The position numbers and the translations under genes were made by a program. DNA of 64,000 nt, taken from JAICSD01 sp963836665 (GTDB lineage: Bacteria; Acidobacteriota; Vicinamibacteria; Vicinamibacterales; 2-12-FULL-66-21). The notes beneath the pieces were generated by a model. That model had not been told where the DNA came from. It saw only the letters and a list, made by a program, of their open reading frames with translations, and did not search any database. Below, piece after piece: positions 34,495-43,036 of the stretch; within the stretch, counting starts at the first letter, position 1, and the number at the start of each line of letters is the position of its first letter. Location: the NCBI GenBank assembly GCA_963836665.1, contig CAWIKL010000002.1, positions 186,001 to 250,000 of the forward strand, read 5' to 3'.

Positions 34495-36047
34495 CGGCCA
34501 GGTTGCATCTGGCGGATCTCGGTCGGCAGCACGTCAGGATGCAGTTCGTCCCGATCGTAGATGCGCAGGAGGGCCGCCGCGATCGCCGGATCGAAATGCC
34601 TGCCCGAGGCCTGCGCGATGAGCCCAATCGCCTCCTCCGCGGGCATCGCGCCGCGATAGGCACGTACCGACGTCATCGCGTCGTAGACGTCGGCGACGCC
34701 GAGGAGCCGGCCGAGAAACGGGATGTCCTCTCCCTTGAGTGCTTCCGGATAACCCGTGCCATCCCATCTTTCGTGGTGATACTGCACGCCGGGCAGCACC
34801 GCGGTGATGGTCGCGCTCTGGATGTTGCCGAGGATGCGCGCGCCATGCACCGGGTGCTTCTGCATCTCGGCGAATTCTTGGGGTGTCAGGGTGCCGGGCT
34901 TGTTGAGGATCGAGTCCGGAACGGCGATCTTGCCGACGTCATGTAGCAGCGCGGAGAGCTCCGCCGTTTCGCGCTCGCGTTCGCTCAGTCCCAGCTCGCG
35001 CGCCAGCTGCCCGGTCAGCGCGGCGACGCGCTCGGAATGCCGGTGCGTGTAGCCGTCGCGAGCGTCGATGGTCGCGGCGATCGCCTTGATCGTATCGAGG
35101 AGCAGTCGCTCCAACTCTCCCATCAGGCGCACACGATGCATCGCCACGCCCGCCTGGTTACCGATGGCCGCAAGCAGCTCGAGGTCCGCCTCGCTGAAGC
35201 GGCCGGGGCCGCTCTGGCTGTCGACGTAGAGCGCGCCGAGGACCTCGTCGGTCGTCCGCAGCGGTACGCACATGACCGAGCGCACCTGCTGCCCGATCAC
35301 GCTCTGCCCGTCGGCGAAGCGGACGTCGGCGCTGGCATCGTGCGCGAACACCGACACGCCGCGCGCGATCACGTCCGCGACCAGCGTCCGGCTGACCGCG
35401 AAGCGGACGTTCGCCTGCGTTTTCGAGCGCGCCGCGAGCAGCTCGGCCTCCCCCGGCGCATCGTGTCGGCGCAAGACGATGGCGCCGCGGTCGGCCGAGA
35501 GGACCTCGAGCACTCCGCGTAGCGTGGCTTCCGAGAGCATGGCGATGTCGCGGGCGCCGGCGAGCAACTCGCTGACGCGGTGCAGCGTCGACAGATGACG
35601 CTGCGCGCGCTTGAGCAGCGCCAGCTCAGGCGCCCCTCCGTCGGGTGACGTCGTCAGCCAGGCGAAGTCCGACACCTCGATGTGTTTCTGGATGACCGAT
35701 TCGACGGCTGGCTCATCGACGAAGACGGCCTCGTCAGGCCGGCGCGTCAGTCCTGATGGATCGCGCACTTCGAGAATCGCCGCGCCAAGCCGGATCAGGT
35801 CGCCGTCGCGAGCGGTCGCCTCCGTGATTGGCCGCTCGTTGATAAAGGTGCCGTTGACCGACTCGAGATCCTTGACCTGCAGCAGCCCGTTGGCCACGAG
35901 CGTGATCGTGCAGTGGCGCCGGGACACCGAAGGGTCGTCGATCTGCACGTCGCACTGCGATGTCCGTCCCACGGTCAGCGTCTGCTCCGGTTGCAGCGGG
36001 AACACGAGGCCGGCGTTGCGCAGCACGAGATCGAGGCGGCGGGCCAT
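34491..36047 (-). CDS. FHA-GAF-HD-GYP signalling protein (probable cyclic-di-GMP phosphodiesterase)
   Basis: 518 residues with three domains. FHA (about 1-95) has GRTSQCDVQI, SVSRRHC and VNGTFIN, the phosphothreonine-binding motifs. GAF spans about 155-305. HD-GYP spans about 315-505, with SALLHDVGK (H369, D370), HHERWDGTGYP (about 424-434) and RLLGVADVYDAMTS. The HD-GYP residues for metal binding and c-di-GMP hydrolysis look intact. FHA at the N-terminus would couple Ser/Thr-kinase signalling to c-di-GMP turnover. Soluble; no membrane segment. Confidence 0.9.
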   Translation of the reverse strand: MARRLDLVLRNAGLVFPLQPEQTLTVGRTSQCDVQIDDPSVSRRHCTITLVANGLLQVKDLESVNGTFINERPITEATARDGDLIRLGAAILEVRDPSGLTRRPDEAVFVDEPAVESVIQKHIEVSDFAWLTTSPDGGAPELALLKRAQRHLSTLHRVSELLAGARDIAMLSEATLRGVLEVLSADRGAIVLRRHDAPGEAELLAARSKTQANVRFAVSRTLVADVIARGVSVFAHDASADVRFADGQSVIGQQVRSVMCVPLRTTDEVLGALYVDSQSGPGRFSEADLELLAAIGNQAGVAMHRVRLMGELERLLLDTIKAIAATIDARDGYTHRHSERVAALTGQLARELGLSERERETAELSALLHDVGKIAVPDSILNKPGTLTPQEFAEMQKHPVHGARILGNIQSATITAVLPGVQYHHERWDGTGYPEALKGEDIPFLGRLLGVADVYDAMTSVRAYRGAMPAEEAIGLIAQASGRHFDPAIAAALLRIYDRDELHPDVLPTEIRQMQPGR

Positions 36048-36061
36048 CTGGGGTGCGCCAC

Positions 36062-36076
36062 ATTATCGCCTACAAT
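36062..36076. promoter_or_regulatory. Overlapping divergent -10 elements
   Basis: On the plus strand TACAAT (36071-36076) ends 6 nt before the M28 peptidase ATG at 36083. On the minus strand GATAAT (36067-36062) lies 14 nt before the HD-GYP ATG at 36047. The two promoters share a 35-bp gap. Confidence 0.5.
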
Positions 36077-36082
36077 CGCCGC

Positions 36083-37462
36083 ATGCCGACGCTGCGCGTG
36101 CTCCTCCTCGCCGTCATCCTCGCCCAGTTTCCCCCGCCGGCCGTCGATACGCCGAAGCACGCCGCGCCCGCCTGGCTCGATCCTTACCGCGACGCGGCAA
36201 GCCGGCTGACCGGCGAAGCGCTGTCCTCGGACTTTGCGTGGCAGCGCCTGGCGCTGCTCGGCGATACCTACGGCAATCGTCTCAGCGGATCGCCGAACCT
36301 CGAGGCCGCGATCAAGTGGGCGGTCGAGGAAATGAAGAAGGACGGCCTCGAGAACGTGCACACCGAGCCGGTCAAGGTACCGCACTGGGTGCGCGGCCGT
36401 GAGAGCCTCGAGATCGCCGGCGCGATTGCCCAGCCGCTGGTCATCCTCGGCCTCGGCAACAGCGTCGGCACGCCGACCTCCGGCGTCGAGGCCGAGCTGC
36501 TGATCGTGCGCAGCTTCGAGGAGCTCGACGCCGCCGCCGATCGCGTCCGGGGGAAGATCGTCCTCTTCAACGTTCCCTTCACCAATTACGGCGACACGGT
36601 GCGGTTCCGCGCCACCGGCCCGTCGCGCGCGGGGGCGCTCGGCGCCGCCGCCGTGCTCGTGCGCGCCGTCGGACCGGCGGGCCTGCGCACACCGCATACC
36701 GGTTCGCTCAGCTACAGCGACGGGCAGCCGCAGATCCCCGCCGCGGCGCTCACGACCGAGGACACCGCGCGCCTGCAGCGCATGGTGGATCGCGGTACGA
36801 CGGTCCGGCTGAAGCTGCTGATGGAAGCACACTTCCTCCCCGACGCCGACTCGTTCAACGTCGTCGGCGAGCTGCGCGGCCGCGAACTGCCCGACGAGAT
36901 CGTCGCGATCGGCGGTCACTTCGACTCATGGGACATCGGCACCGGATCGACCGATGACGGCGGCGGCTGCGTCGTGACCTGGGAAGCGCTGCGGATGATG
37001 AAGAAGCTGAACCTGCGCCCGCGGCGCACGCTGCGCGTGGTGCTGTGGACGAACGAGGAAAACGGTACCCGCGGCGGACTCGCCTATCGCGATCAGCACA
37101 TGACCGAGCTCCCCAGCCACGTCGCGATGATCGAGTCCGACGGCGGCGTGTTCGCGCCAACCGGCTTCGGGTTCAGCGGCAGCGACGCCGCGCGGGCCAA
37201 GGTCCGTGACATCGCCACGCTGCTCGCCGGCATCCACGCCGATGGCATCAGCGGGTCGGGCGGCGGGGCCGACATCGGGCCGAGCGTGCAACAGGCCGGC
37301 ATCCCGGCCTTCGAGCTGGAGAACAACGGCAATTATTTCCTGATCCACCACACGCCCGCCGACACCATCGACAAGATCGATCCGCTCGAGATGTCGCGCT
37401 CGGCCGCGGCGATCGCGGTGATGGCCTATGTGATCGCCGAGATGCCTGAGCGCCTGCGCTGA
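36083..37462 (+). CDS. Secreted M28-family aminopeptidase (carboxypeptidase Q-like)
   Basis: 459 residues from the ATG at 36083, which begins a signal peptide (PTLRVLLLAVILAQF). A PA-type inserted domain occupies the middle. Zinc ligands of the M28 fold are in GGHFDSWD (His279), GSTDDGGG (Asp291/292), NEENGTRGG (Glu325/326, the catalytic and metal pair), ESDGG and LIHHTPADT near the end. Length and layout match plasma glutamate carboxypeptidase-type enzymes. Likely periplasmic di- or oligopeptide hydrolysis. Confidence 0.9.
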   Translation: MPTLRVLLLAVILAQFPPPAVDTPKHAAPAWLDPYRDAASRLTGEALSSDFAWQRLALLGDTYGNRLSGSPNLEAAIKWAVEEMKKDGLENVHTEPVKVPHWVRGRESLEIAGAIAQPLVILGLGNSVGTPTSGVEAELLIVRSFEELDAAADRVRGKIVLFNVPFTNYGDTVRFRATGPSRAGALGAAAVLVRAVGPAGLRTPHTGSLSYSDGQPQIPAAALTTEDTARLQRMVDRGTTVRLKLLMEAHFLPDADSFNVVGELRGRELPDEIVAIGGHFDSWDIGTGSTDDGGGCVVTWEALRMMKKLNLRPRRTLRVVLWTNEENGTRGGLAYRDQHMTELPSHVAMIESDGGVFAPTGFGFSGSDAARAKVRDIATLLAGIHADGISGSGGGADIGPSVQQAGIPAFELENNGNYFLIHHTPADTIDKIDPLEMSRSAAAIAVMAYVIAEMPERLR

Positions 37463-37472
37463 AGGGCGCGGA

Positions 37473-38405
37473 TCAATGCCCTCCGCTCTTCAGCGTGTAG
37501 AGGAGGTAGTCGCCCAGCTTCAGGTCGTCGTCGTCGGGTCGCTCGTGATCCAGATCCTCGACCGGCAGGACGCTGACCACGGCAATGCGGCGGCCGGGCA
37601 TGCGCCGGCGTGCCGCCGCTGCGGTCCCTTCCGCGTAGTCGCTGTGAAATGCGCCGTTGATGTGGACGACGGTCGCGCGCCGCGGCGCGTTGCTCTGGAA
37701 GGCGTCCGCGATCGACTCTGCCATCGTCTCGTCCTTCAGGCACTGCGCGAAATAGAAGCGATCGTTCTTCTGCTGGATGTCGGCCGCCTGCGGATTGCCG
37801 GACGGGGGGTGCCCGCCCATCGCCTCGAGAAACCGTTGGTAGTACTCGCCGGTCGCCGGACACTGCAGCTCGCGGGCCGCCACCGGCCGATCCGCGCCGA
37901 GGCCGTCGACGACGGCCAGCCCGCTTCGTGACACGTCGGTCGCGATGTGCCGCGGCACGTCAGAGGCGACGACCGGCACGTGGTGCGTCCGCGCAAATTC
38001 GATGATCGGGCGGTAGTCGGTGGCGTAGCGCGGCCACGGACGCGACGCCTTGAGGAATTCATCTTCCGTAATCGCTCCCGCCAGGTATCGATCGAGCACC
38101 GGCTGGACGTCGCGCTCGAACATCTCCATGGCGATCACCAGCGGCACGCGCCGGCGCATCAGCCCCTCGAGGATCGCCAGCTCGAGTCGATGCGTGTTCG
38201 CATCGTCGTGCTGCTCGCCGACGAAAACGACGTCGGCGCGCGTCAGATCCGCGAGCATGCCTTCGAAATCGCCGAAACCCTTCTGCCGCGTGTCGTAGAC
38301 GCGCTGCGGAACGTAGGCGTAGAGCAGCGGCGGCGCGCCGGCCGGTTGCGGCGGCGGCTGCACGCCCGGCAGCAGGAGTGCGGCCGCAAAGGCGAGTGGA
38401 ATCAT
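37473..38405 (-). CDS. ChaN-family lipoprotein-like protein (haem-regulated, Tiki superfamily)
   Basis: 310 residues. A short hydrophobic leader without a clear lipobox Cys. The ChaN signature is strong: VVFVGEQHDDANTHRLELAI, then AMEMFERDVQPVLDRYLAG, then DYRPIIEFARTHHVPVVASD and VVHINGAFHSDY. The fold belongs to the EreA/ChaN/Tiki group, with a conserved Glu-His pair (GEQH). In Campylobacter ChaN binds haem; in others the activity may be hydrolytic. Convergent with the M28 gene by 10 bp. Confidence 0.82.
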   Translation of the reverse strand: MIPLAFAAALLLPGVQPPPQPAGAPPLLYAYVPQRVYDTRQKGFGDFEGMLADLTRADVVFVGEQHDDANTHRLELAILEGLMRRRVPLVIAMEMFERDVQPVLDRYLAGAITEDEFLKASRPWPRYATDYRPIIEFARTHHVPVVASDVPRHIATDVSRSGLAVVDGLGADRPVAARELQCPATGEYYQRFLEAMGGHPPSGNPQAADIQQKNDRFYFAQCLKDETMAESIADAFQSNAPRRATVVHINGAFHSDYAEGTAAAARRRMPGRRIAVVSVLPVEDLDHERPDDDDLKLGDYLLYTLKSGGH

Positions 38406-38483
38406 CTGGAAATTGTTGGCCCGCGCGATGGCCGTGTCAACGACGGCTTTCCGGCAGCGGCACGGCGGGAATCCGTCGCGGCG

Positions 38484-39218
38484 TCACTGGATGGTCGCGA
38501 TCGCCGCGCCGATAATGCGCTGCGACTTGTCGCCCTGGACGAGCGCGATCACGTGCAGCCGGTCGCGCCGCCATTCGACGGGCAGATGCGAGATCTCGGC
38601 CGACGCCGCAATGCGGCGCACCACGGCGTCGTGGTGCAGCGTCCGCCCGCCGTTTTCCCCCCGCTTGACGACCGAGGTCAGCCCGTCCTCGGTGATGACG
38701 AACAGCGTGCGCAGTTTTTCCGTGACGCCTGGCGGCACGGCGGTGACCGCCGCGCTCGCCACGATGGCGTCCCCCTGGAAGCGCGCCGACAGCGTGACCT
38801 GCGCATGCGGCTGCCGGGCGGCATGCGCGATCGCCCGCGCCACGCCGGGGCCATCGCTGCCGACCAGCTCGTCGCGGCCGTCGATGACCGCTTGTGGCGT
38901 GTAGATACGGTCCTCGCCGAAGATGCGGCCATACGCCTGCTGGCGCGCCGTCGCCTCCTCGAGCGACGCCGGATCCTTCCAGCCCAGCTGATCCCAGTAG
39001 GTTACGTGCAGTCCGAGCGTGATGACCTGCGCCCCTGCGACCCCTTGTTCCGTCGCCAGCCTGCTGAGTACGGCGTCGGCCGGGGGACAGCTCGAGCACC
39101 CCTCGGACGTAAACAACTCGACCACCACCGGCACACGCTCACCGGTGGGCCGCGCCGACAGTGAAACGGCGGCCCCCATGATCACACCGACGACGACGAT
39201 GACACGCGCGCTTCGCAT
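38484..39218 (-). CDS. DUF1223 thioredoxin-like secreted protein
   Basis: 244 residues from the ATG at 39218, which opens a signal peptide (ARVIVVVGVIMGAAVSLSA). The mature domain begins VVVELFTSEGCSSCPPADAV, the hallmark of DUF1223 with a CSSC thiol pair in a thioredoxin-like fold. HVTYWDQLGWKDP and YTPQAVIDGRDELVGSDG follow. Redox function is expected but not demonstrated for the family. Its start lies 20 nt before the end of terC-like, so the genes form one unit with terC and lspA. Confidence 0.85.
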   Translation of the reverse strand: MRSARVIVVVGVIMGAAVSLSARPTGERVPVVVELFTSEGCSSCPPADAVLSRLATEQGVAGAQVITLGLHVTYWDQLGWKDPASLEEATARQQAYGRIFGEDRIYTPQAVIDGRDELVGSDGPGVARAIAHAARQPHAQVTLSARFQGDAIVASAAVTAVPPGVTEKLRTLFVITEDGLTSVVKRGENGGRTLHHDAVVRRIAASAEISHLPVEWRRDRLHVIALVQGDKSQRIIGAAIATIQ

Positions 39219-39237
39219 CGGTATCACTATGACGCCC

Positions 39238-39948
39238 TCAAACACCCGGACGTTTCACGCGGATCCGCAGGTTAATCATCTCGACGAAAACCGAGAAACC
39301 CATCGCGAAATAGATGTAGCCCTTGGGGATATGCCGATCGAAGCCCTCGAGCAGCAGCGACAGGCCGATCAGCAGCAGGAAACTCAGAGCCAGTATCTTG
39401 ACCGTCGGGTGCCGGTTGACGAAGTCGCTGATCGGGCCCGCCGCCAGCATCATGATCAGGACCGAGGCCACCACCGCGACGATCATCACCCACAGCTCGT
39501 CGACCATGCCGACGGCCGTGATGACCGAGTCCAGCGAAAAGACGATGTCGAGCAGCGCGATCTGGACGAGGATGGAGCCGAACGACACTGTCCGGCCGGC
39601 GGCGGCACCGTCTTCATTCCCTTCGAGGCGCGCGTGGATCTCGTGCGTGCTTTTGAACAGCAGGAACAGGCCGCCGAGTATCAAAATGAGATCACGGCCG
39701 GAGATGTCGTGCCCCGAGAACGTGAAGAGCGGTGCGGTCAGCTTGACGACCCAGGACAGCGAGAAGAGCAGCAGGATGCGGGTGCCCATCGCGAGGAGGA
39801 GGCCCAGGCGCCGCGCCGACAGCTGCCGGGAGACGGGCAGCCGTGACGAGAGGATCGAGATGAAGATGATGTTGTCGACGCCGAGGACGATCTCGAGAAA
39901 CGTGAGTGTCGCAAGGGCGACGAGCGTCTCCGCCGACAAGAAGGTCAT
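39238..39948 (-). CDS. TerC-family integral membrane protein
   Basis: 236 residues with about seven helices. LEIVLGVDNIIFISILSSRL and LLDIVFSLDSVITAVGM contain the paired acidic DN and DS motifs of TerC/Alx proteins, which are linked to manganese export and to metalation of secreted proteins. It starts inside the lspA stop (ATGA overlap), and DUF1223 follows. A secretion-associated metal role is plausible given LspA and a secreted thiol protein in the same operon (inference). Confidence 0.9.
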   Translation of the reverse strand: MTFLSAETLVALATLTFLEIVLGVDNIIFISILSSRLPVSRQLSARRLGLLLAMGTRILLLFSLSWVVKLTAPLFTFSGHDISGRDLILILGGLFLLFKSTHEIHARLEGNEDGAAAGRTVSFGSILVQIALLDIVFSLDSVITAVGMVDELWVMIVAVVASVLIMMLAAGPISDFVNRHPTVKILALSFLLLIGLSLLLEGFDRHIPKGYIYFAMGFSVFVEMINLRIRVKRPGV

Positions 39949-40436
39949 TCAGCGCGCCGCCGAGGCGCGAACTCAACGAACAGAATCAGCGCCAGGCCGG
40001 CCAGGATCGCGACGTCGGCGACGTTGAACACGCCGGTTCGCACCGGTCCGACGCCGAGATTGAGAAAATCGACGACTTTCCCGTGCGCGACGCGGTCGAT
40101 CCAGTTCGAGGCGCCGCCGGCGAGAAAGAGCGTGGCCCCGAGCAGCGACCAGGTGTCGCGGCGGTGGCGGACCGCCGCCGCGAGCACGGCGACCAGCAGC
40201 AGGCCGGTCGCGCCAACGAAGAGCGCTCCCCGCAGCGGGCGGGAAAGGCCGGCACCGAGGCTGAGAAAGCCGCCGGCGTTCTCGGCGTAGAGGAGCCGGA
40301 CCGTCCCGGCGAGAAACGTCCGGTCGGCCGTCCCTGCAAGCGTCGTGACGGCCATGTGCTTGGTGACGCGGTCGCACCCGACCGTCGCAACGAGCACAAT
40401 CGCGAGCAGGACGACCGTCAGCCGCCGGGAAATCAT
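39945..40436 (-). CDS. lspA: Lipoprotein signal peptidase (signal peptidase II)
   Basis: 163 residues from the ATG at 40436; a GTG at 40454 would add six residues. Four helices. CDRVTKHMA, YAENAGGFLSLG, the catalytic Asp in GGASNWIDRVAHGKVVDFLN and the second in FNVADVAI are the aspartyl-protease signatures. It cleaves prolipoproteins after lipidation. It heads the lspA-terC-DUF1223 operon. GATACT ends 8 nt before the ATG, so the transcript is probably leaderless. Confidence 0.93.
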   Translation of the reverse strand: MISRRLTVVLLAIVLVATVGCDRVTKHMAVTTLAGTADRTFLAGTVRLLYAENAGGFLSLGAGLSRPLRGALFVGATGLLLVAVLAAAVRHRRDTWSLLGATLFLAGGASNWIDRVAHGKVVDFLNLGVGPVRTGVFNVADVAILAGLALILFVEFAPRRRAE

Positions 40437-40444
40437 CGCCGTCG

Positions 40445-40450
40445 AGTATC
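40445..40450 (-). promoter_or_regulatory. -10-like GATACT before lspA
   Basis: Minus-strand GATACT with an 8-nt gap to the ATG at 40436. Divergent from the acyl-CoA dehydrogenase promoter. Confidence 0.4.
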
Positions 40451-40471
40451 GCACGGGCTCATTAGCTCTGC

Positions 40472-40477
40472 TATGAT
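40472..40477 (+). promoter_or_regulatory. -10 TATGAT before the acyl-CoA dehydrogenase gene
   Basis: TATGAT with about 18 nt of leader containing CGGAGG before the ATG at 40503. It is a leadered counter-example to the leaderless starts. Confidence 0.45.
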
Positions 40478-40502
40478 CCGCCCCCCAAGCAACGGAGGCT
40501 TC

Positions 40503-41678
40503 ATGACTGTGACATCCGGTTCCATCCTTTCGGATGCGCTACTCCAGGGTTGCCGCGAGCGCGCGGCCGGCTACGACCGCGACAACAAGTTCTGCCAGGA
40601 GGACTTCGACCAACTCAAGGCAGCCGGATACCTCACGCTGACGCTCCCCGAGGAGTTCGGCGGGCAGGGCTACACTCTGCACCAGTACACGCGTGAAGCG
40701 CGCCGCCTCGCCACCTACGCGCCTGCCACGGCGCTTTGCATGAACATGCACCATTACTGGGTCGGCACCGCCGCCGACAGCTGGCGCATGGGCGACAAGT
40801 CGGTCGAATTCATCCTGGAAGAAGCCAGTAAGGGGGAAGTGTTCGCCGCAGGTCACGCCGAGCCGGGCAACGAAACGTCGATTGTCTTTTCGGCGACCAA
40901 GGCTGAAAAAGTGCCCGGCGGCTACAACTACACCGGGCGCAAGGCGTTCGGCAGCCTGACGCCGGTCTGGACGCGCCTCGGCCTGCATGGACTGGACACC
41001 AGCGACCCGGCGAACCCGAAAGTGATCCACGGCTTCCTGCCGCGCAACACGCCGGGTGTGACGATCAAGGACACATGGGACGTGATGGGCATGCGCGCCA
41101 CGCGCAGCGACGATACCGTCCTCGAAGGGGCCTTCGTCCCCGACAAGTTCATCGTCCGGCAAGTGCCGGTGGGGCTGGCGGGGGCCGACTTCTTCGTGCT
41201 GTCGATTTTCGCGTGGGCGCTCGGCGGCTTCAGTAACGTCTACTACGGCCTCGCCCAGCGGATGCTCGAACTCACCGTCGAGCACGTCAAGACCAAGCAG
41301 CCGGTCACGATGCAACGGTCGTGGGCGCACCATCCCGACGTCCAGCACGGCGTCGCCGAAATGGTCATGGGCCTCGAGGCGATGAACGCGCAGATCGAGA
41401 AGATGACCGATGACTGGTCGAGCGGCGTACAGCATCCCGACTGGCCGATCAAGATCGTGGCGACGAAATGCAACGCCGTCGAAACGGCGTGGAAAATCGC
41501 CGATCGTGCCATGGAAGTGTCGGGCGGCTTTGGGATGTTCAAGAAAAGCGAGCTCGAGCGCCTGTTCCGCGACGCCAGGGCCGGGCGGTTCCATCCGGCC
41601 AACGCCTCGCTGGCGCACGAGCTCATCGGCAAGCTGGTGCTGGGGATCAATCCCGACGATCCGCAACGCTGGGGCTGA
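40503..41678 (+). CDS. Acyl-CoA dehydrogenase family flavoprotein
   Basis: 391 residues with a good Shine-Dalgarno (GGAGG). The N-terminal helical domain has LTLPEEFGGQGYTLHQYTRE. The middle beta domain has GHAEPGNETSIVFSATKAEK and YTGRKAFGSLTPVW, and the C-terminal helical domain has VSGGFGMFKKSELERLFRDA with the RDAR motif. No clear catalytic Glu at the usual place was assigned. It may use an acyl-CoA, or it may belong to the monooxygenase-like branch of this fold. Followed by a hairpin. Confidence 0.85.
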   Translation: MTVTSGSILSDALLQGCRERAAGYDRDNKFCQEDFDQLKAAGYLTLTLPEEFGGQGYTLHQYTREARRLATYAPATALCMNMHHYWVGTAADSWRMGDKSVEFILEEASKGEVFAAGHAEPGNETSIVFSATKAEKVPGGYNYTGRKAFGSLTPVWTRLGLHGLDTSDPANPKVIHGFLPRNTPGVTIKDTWDVMGMRATRSDDTVLEGAFVPDKFIVRQVPVGLAGADFFVLSIFAWALGGFSNVYYGLAQRMLELTVEHVKTKQPVTMQRSWAHHPDVQHGVAEMVMGLEAMNAQIEKMTDDWSSGVQHPDWPIKIVATKCNAVETAWKIADRAMEVSGGFGMFKKSELERLFRDARAGRFHPANASLAHELIGKLVLGINPDDPQRWG

Positions 41679-41697
41679 TCGACGTTACCGCGGTCCG

Positions 41698-41720
41698 ACG
41701 AAATGCGAATCGCATTTCGT
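41698..41720 (+). terminator. Palindromic hairpin followed by TTTT, likely terminator of the acyl-CoA dehydrogenase gene
   Basis: CGAAATGCGA and TCGCATTTCG pair perfectly around a single A, 20 nt after the stop codon, and the stem is followed by TTTTGCG. A perfect two-fold symmetry also suits a protein-binding site. Confidence 0.6.
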
Positions 41721-41762
41721 TTTGCGTAACCCATCCAGAATCGTGGCAACCAGCTGAACGGT

Positions 41763-41781
41763 GACGGAATCCGATTCCGTC
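41763..41781. promoter_or_regulatory. Second perfect palindrome in the same gap
   Basis: GACGGAATC and GATTCCGTC flank a single C, about 100 nt upstream of the TIGR03118 gene. It is followed by CCTGT...ACAGG, another small inverted pair. Possibly an operator or a second terminator. The rest of the 200-bp gap shows no ORF. Confidence 0.45.
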
Positions 41782-41878
41782 GCCTGTTTTCTGTGACAGG
41801 GCCCGAGCGATCAATCACACACGCGGGCACTCGTCTTGCCCCCGTGCGGGCGCGCCCTGCGACGCTCTCGAGGTAAGC

Positions 41879-43030
41879 ATGAGAAAGCTTCGTCTCTCGC
41901 CACTGCTCGCCACACTTGCGGTGGTGACAGTTTGGCCCGCGCTCGCGTCCGCCCAGCATTACATCCAGACTGATCTCGTATCCAACACCGGCACACCGGC
42001 CGATCCCAACTTGAGAAACGCGTGGGGACTCGTGCACTCGCCGACGTCACCCTGGTGGGTCTCGAACAACGCCACCGGCACCTCGACCTTGATCAACGCC
42101 TCGACGACGCCGGTCACCATCCCGTCCCTGATCGTCACCATTCCGGCGCCTCCGGGCCAATCGGGTAACGGGACGCCGACGGGGATCGTCTTCAACGGCA
42201 GCAGCACTGATTTCCTCCTGGCGCCCACCAAGCCCGCCCTCTTCATCTGGGTCACCGAAGACGGCACCGTCGCAGGCTGGAACCCCGGCGTGAACGCGAC
42301 GCAGGCAGTCATCAAAGCCGACAACTCGAAGAAACCCACACCAGCCACGGGCGCCGTCTACAAAGGGGTGACGATCGCCGTGATCGACGGGCAGCGTTAC
42401 CTGCTGGCCGCGAACTTCAGGAGCGGACAGATCGACGTGTTCGACAGTTCGTTCACTCAGGTCCGTCTCGACAAGCATGCTGGCGACGACGATGACCACG
42501 GATCCCAAGACGATCAACACCCCTTCGAAGACGAGCGCATCCCGCGCGGCTTTGCGCCGTTCAACATCGTGAGCCTGGGCGCCAACGTGGTTGTCACCTA
42601 TGCCAAGCAGGACGACGCCAGGCACGACGACGTCGCGGGAGCGGGGATCGGACGGGTTGTCGTATACAGCTTGAGCGGCAAGGTGGTGGGTCGGACGGAG
42701 AATGGGCCCTGGCTGAACTCGCCGTGGGGCGTCACGCTCGCGCCGGCTGACTTTGGCGTCTTCAGTCACGCGCTGCTGGTCGGCAATTTCGGGGACGGCA
42801 CCATCGCCGCGTTCAATGCGGTCACGGGGCGCTTCCTCGGCAACGTCCTCAAGGCGGACGGCAGCAAGCTGTCGATTTCGGGCCTATGGGGCCTGTCTTT
42901 CGGCAACGGCGGCGCGTCCGGGCCGGGAAACACGCTCTTCTTCACCGCGGGTCCCAACGGCGAGAGCGACGGACTGTTTGGATCCTTGACGCCGATTGCG
43001 GCCGAACTCAGCGGCTTCGCCTGGCAGTAG
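41879..43030 (+). CDS. TIGR03118-family secreted protein
   Basis: 383 residues. Signal peptide (LLATLAVVTVWPALASAQ). YIQTDLVSNTGTPADPNLRN, AWGLVHSPTSPWWVSNN and GTPTGIVFNGSSTDFLLAPT are the recurring elements of the TIGR03118 family, predicted beta-propeller-like secreted proteins of unknown function. An Asp/His-rich loop (HAGDDDDHGSQDDQHP) could bind metal. No PEP-CTERM sorting tail is present, though many relatives have one. It ends six bases before the convergent aconitase-like gene. Confidence 0.82.
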   Translation: MRKLRLSPLLATLAVVTVWPALASAQHYIQTDLVSNTGTPADPNLRNAWGLVHSPTSPWWVSNNATGTSTLINASTTPVTIPSLIVTIPAPPGQSGNGTPTGIVFNGSSTDFLLAPTKPALFIWVTEDGTVAGWNPGVNATQAVIKADNSKKPTPATGAVYKGVTIAVIDGQRYLLAANFRSGQIDVFDSSFTQVRLDKHAGDDDDHGSQDDQHPFEDERIPRGFAPFNIVSLGANVVVTYAKQDDARHDDVAGAGIGRVVVYSLSGKVVGRTENGPWLNSPWGVTLAPADFGVFSHALLVGNFGDGTIAAFNAVTGRFLGNVLKADGSKLSISGLWGLSFGNGGASGPGNTLFFTAGPNGESDGLFGSLTPIAAELSGFAWQ

Positions 43031-43036
43031 CGGGGA

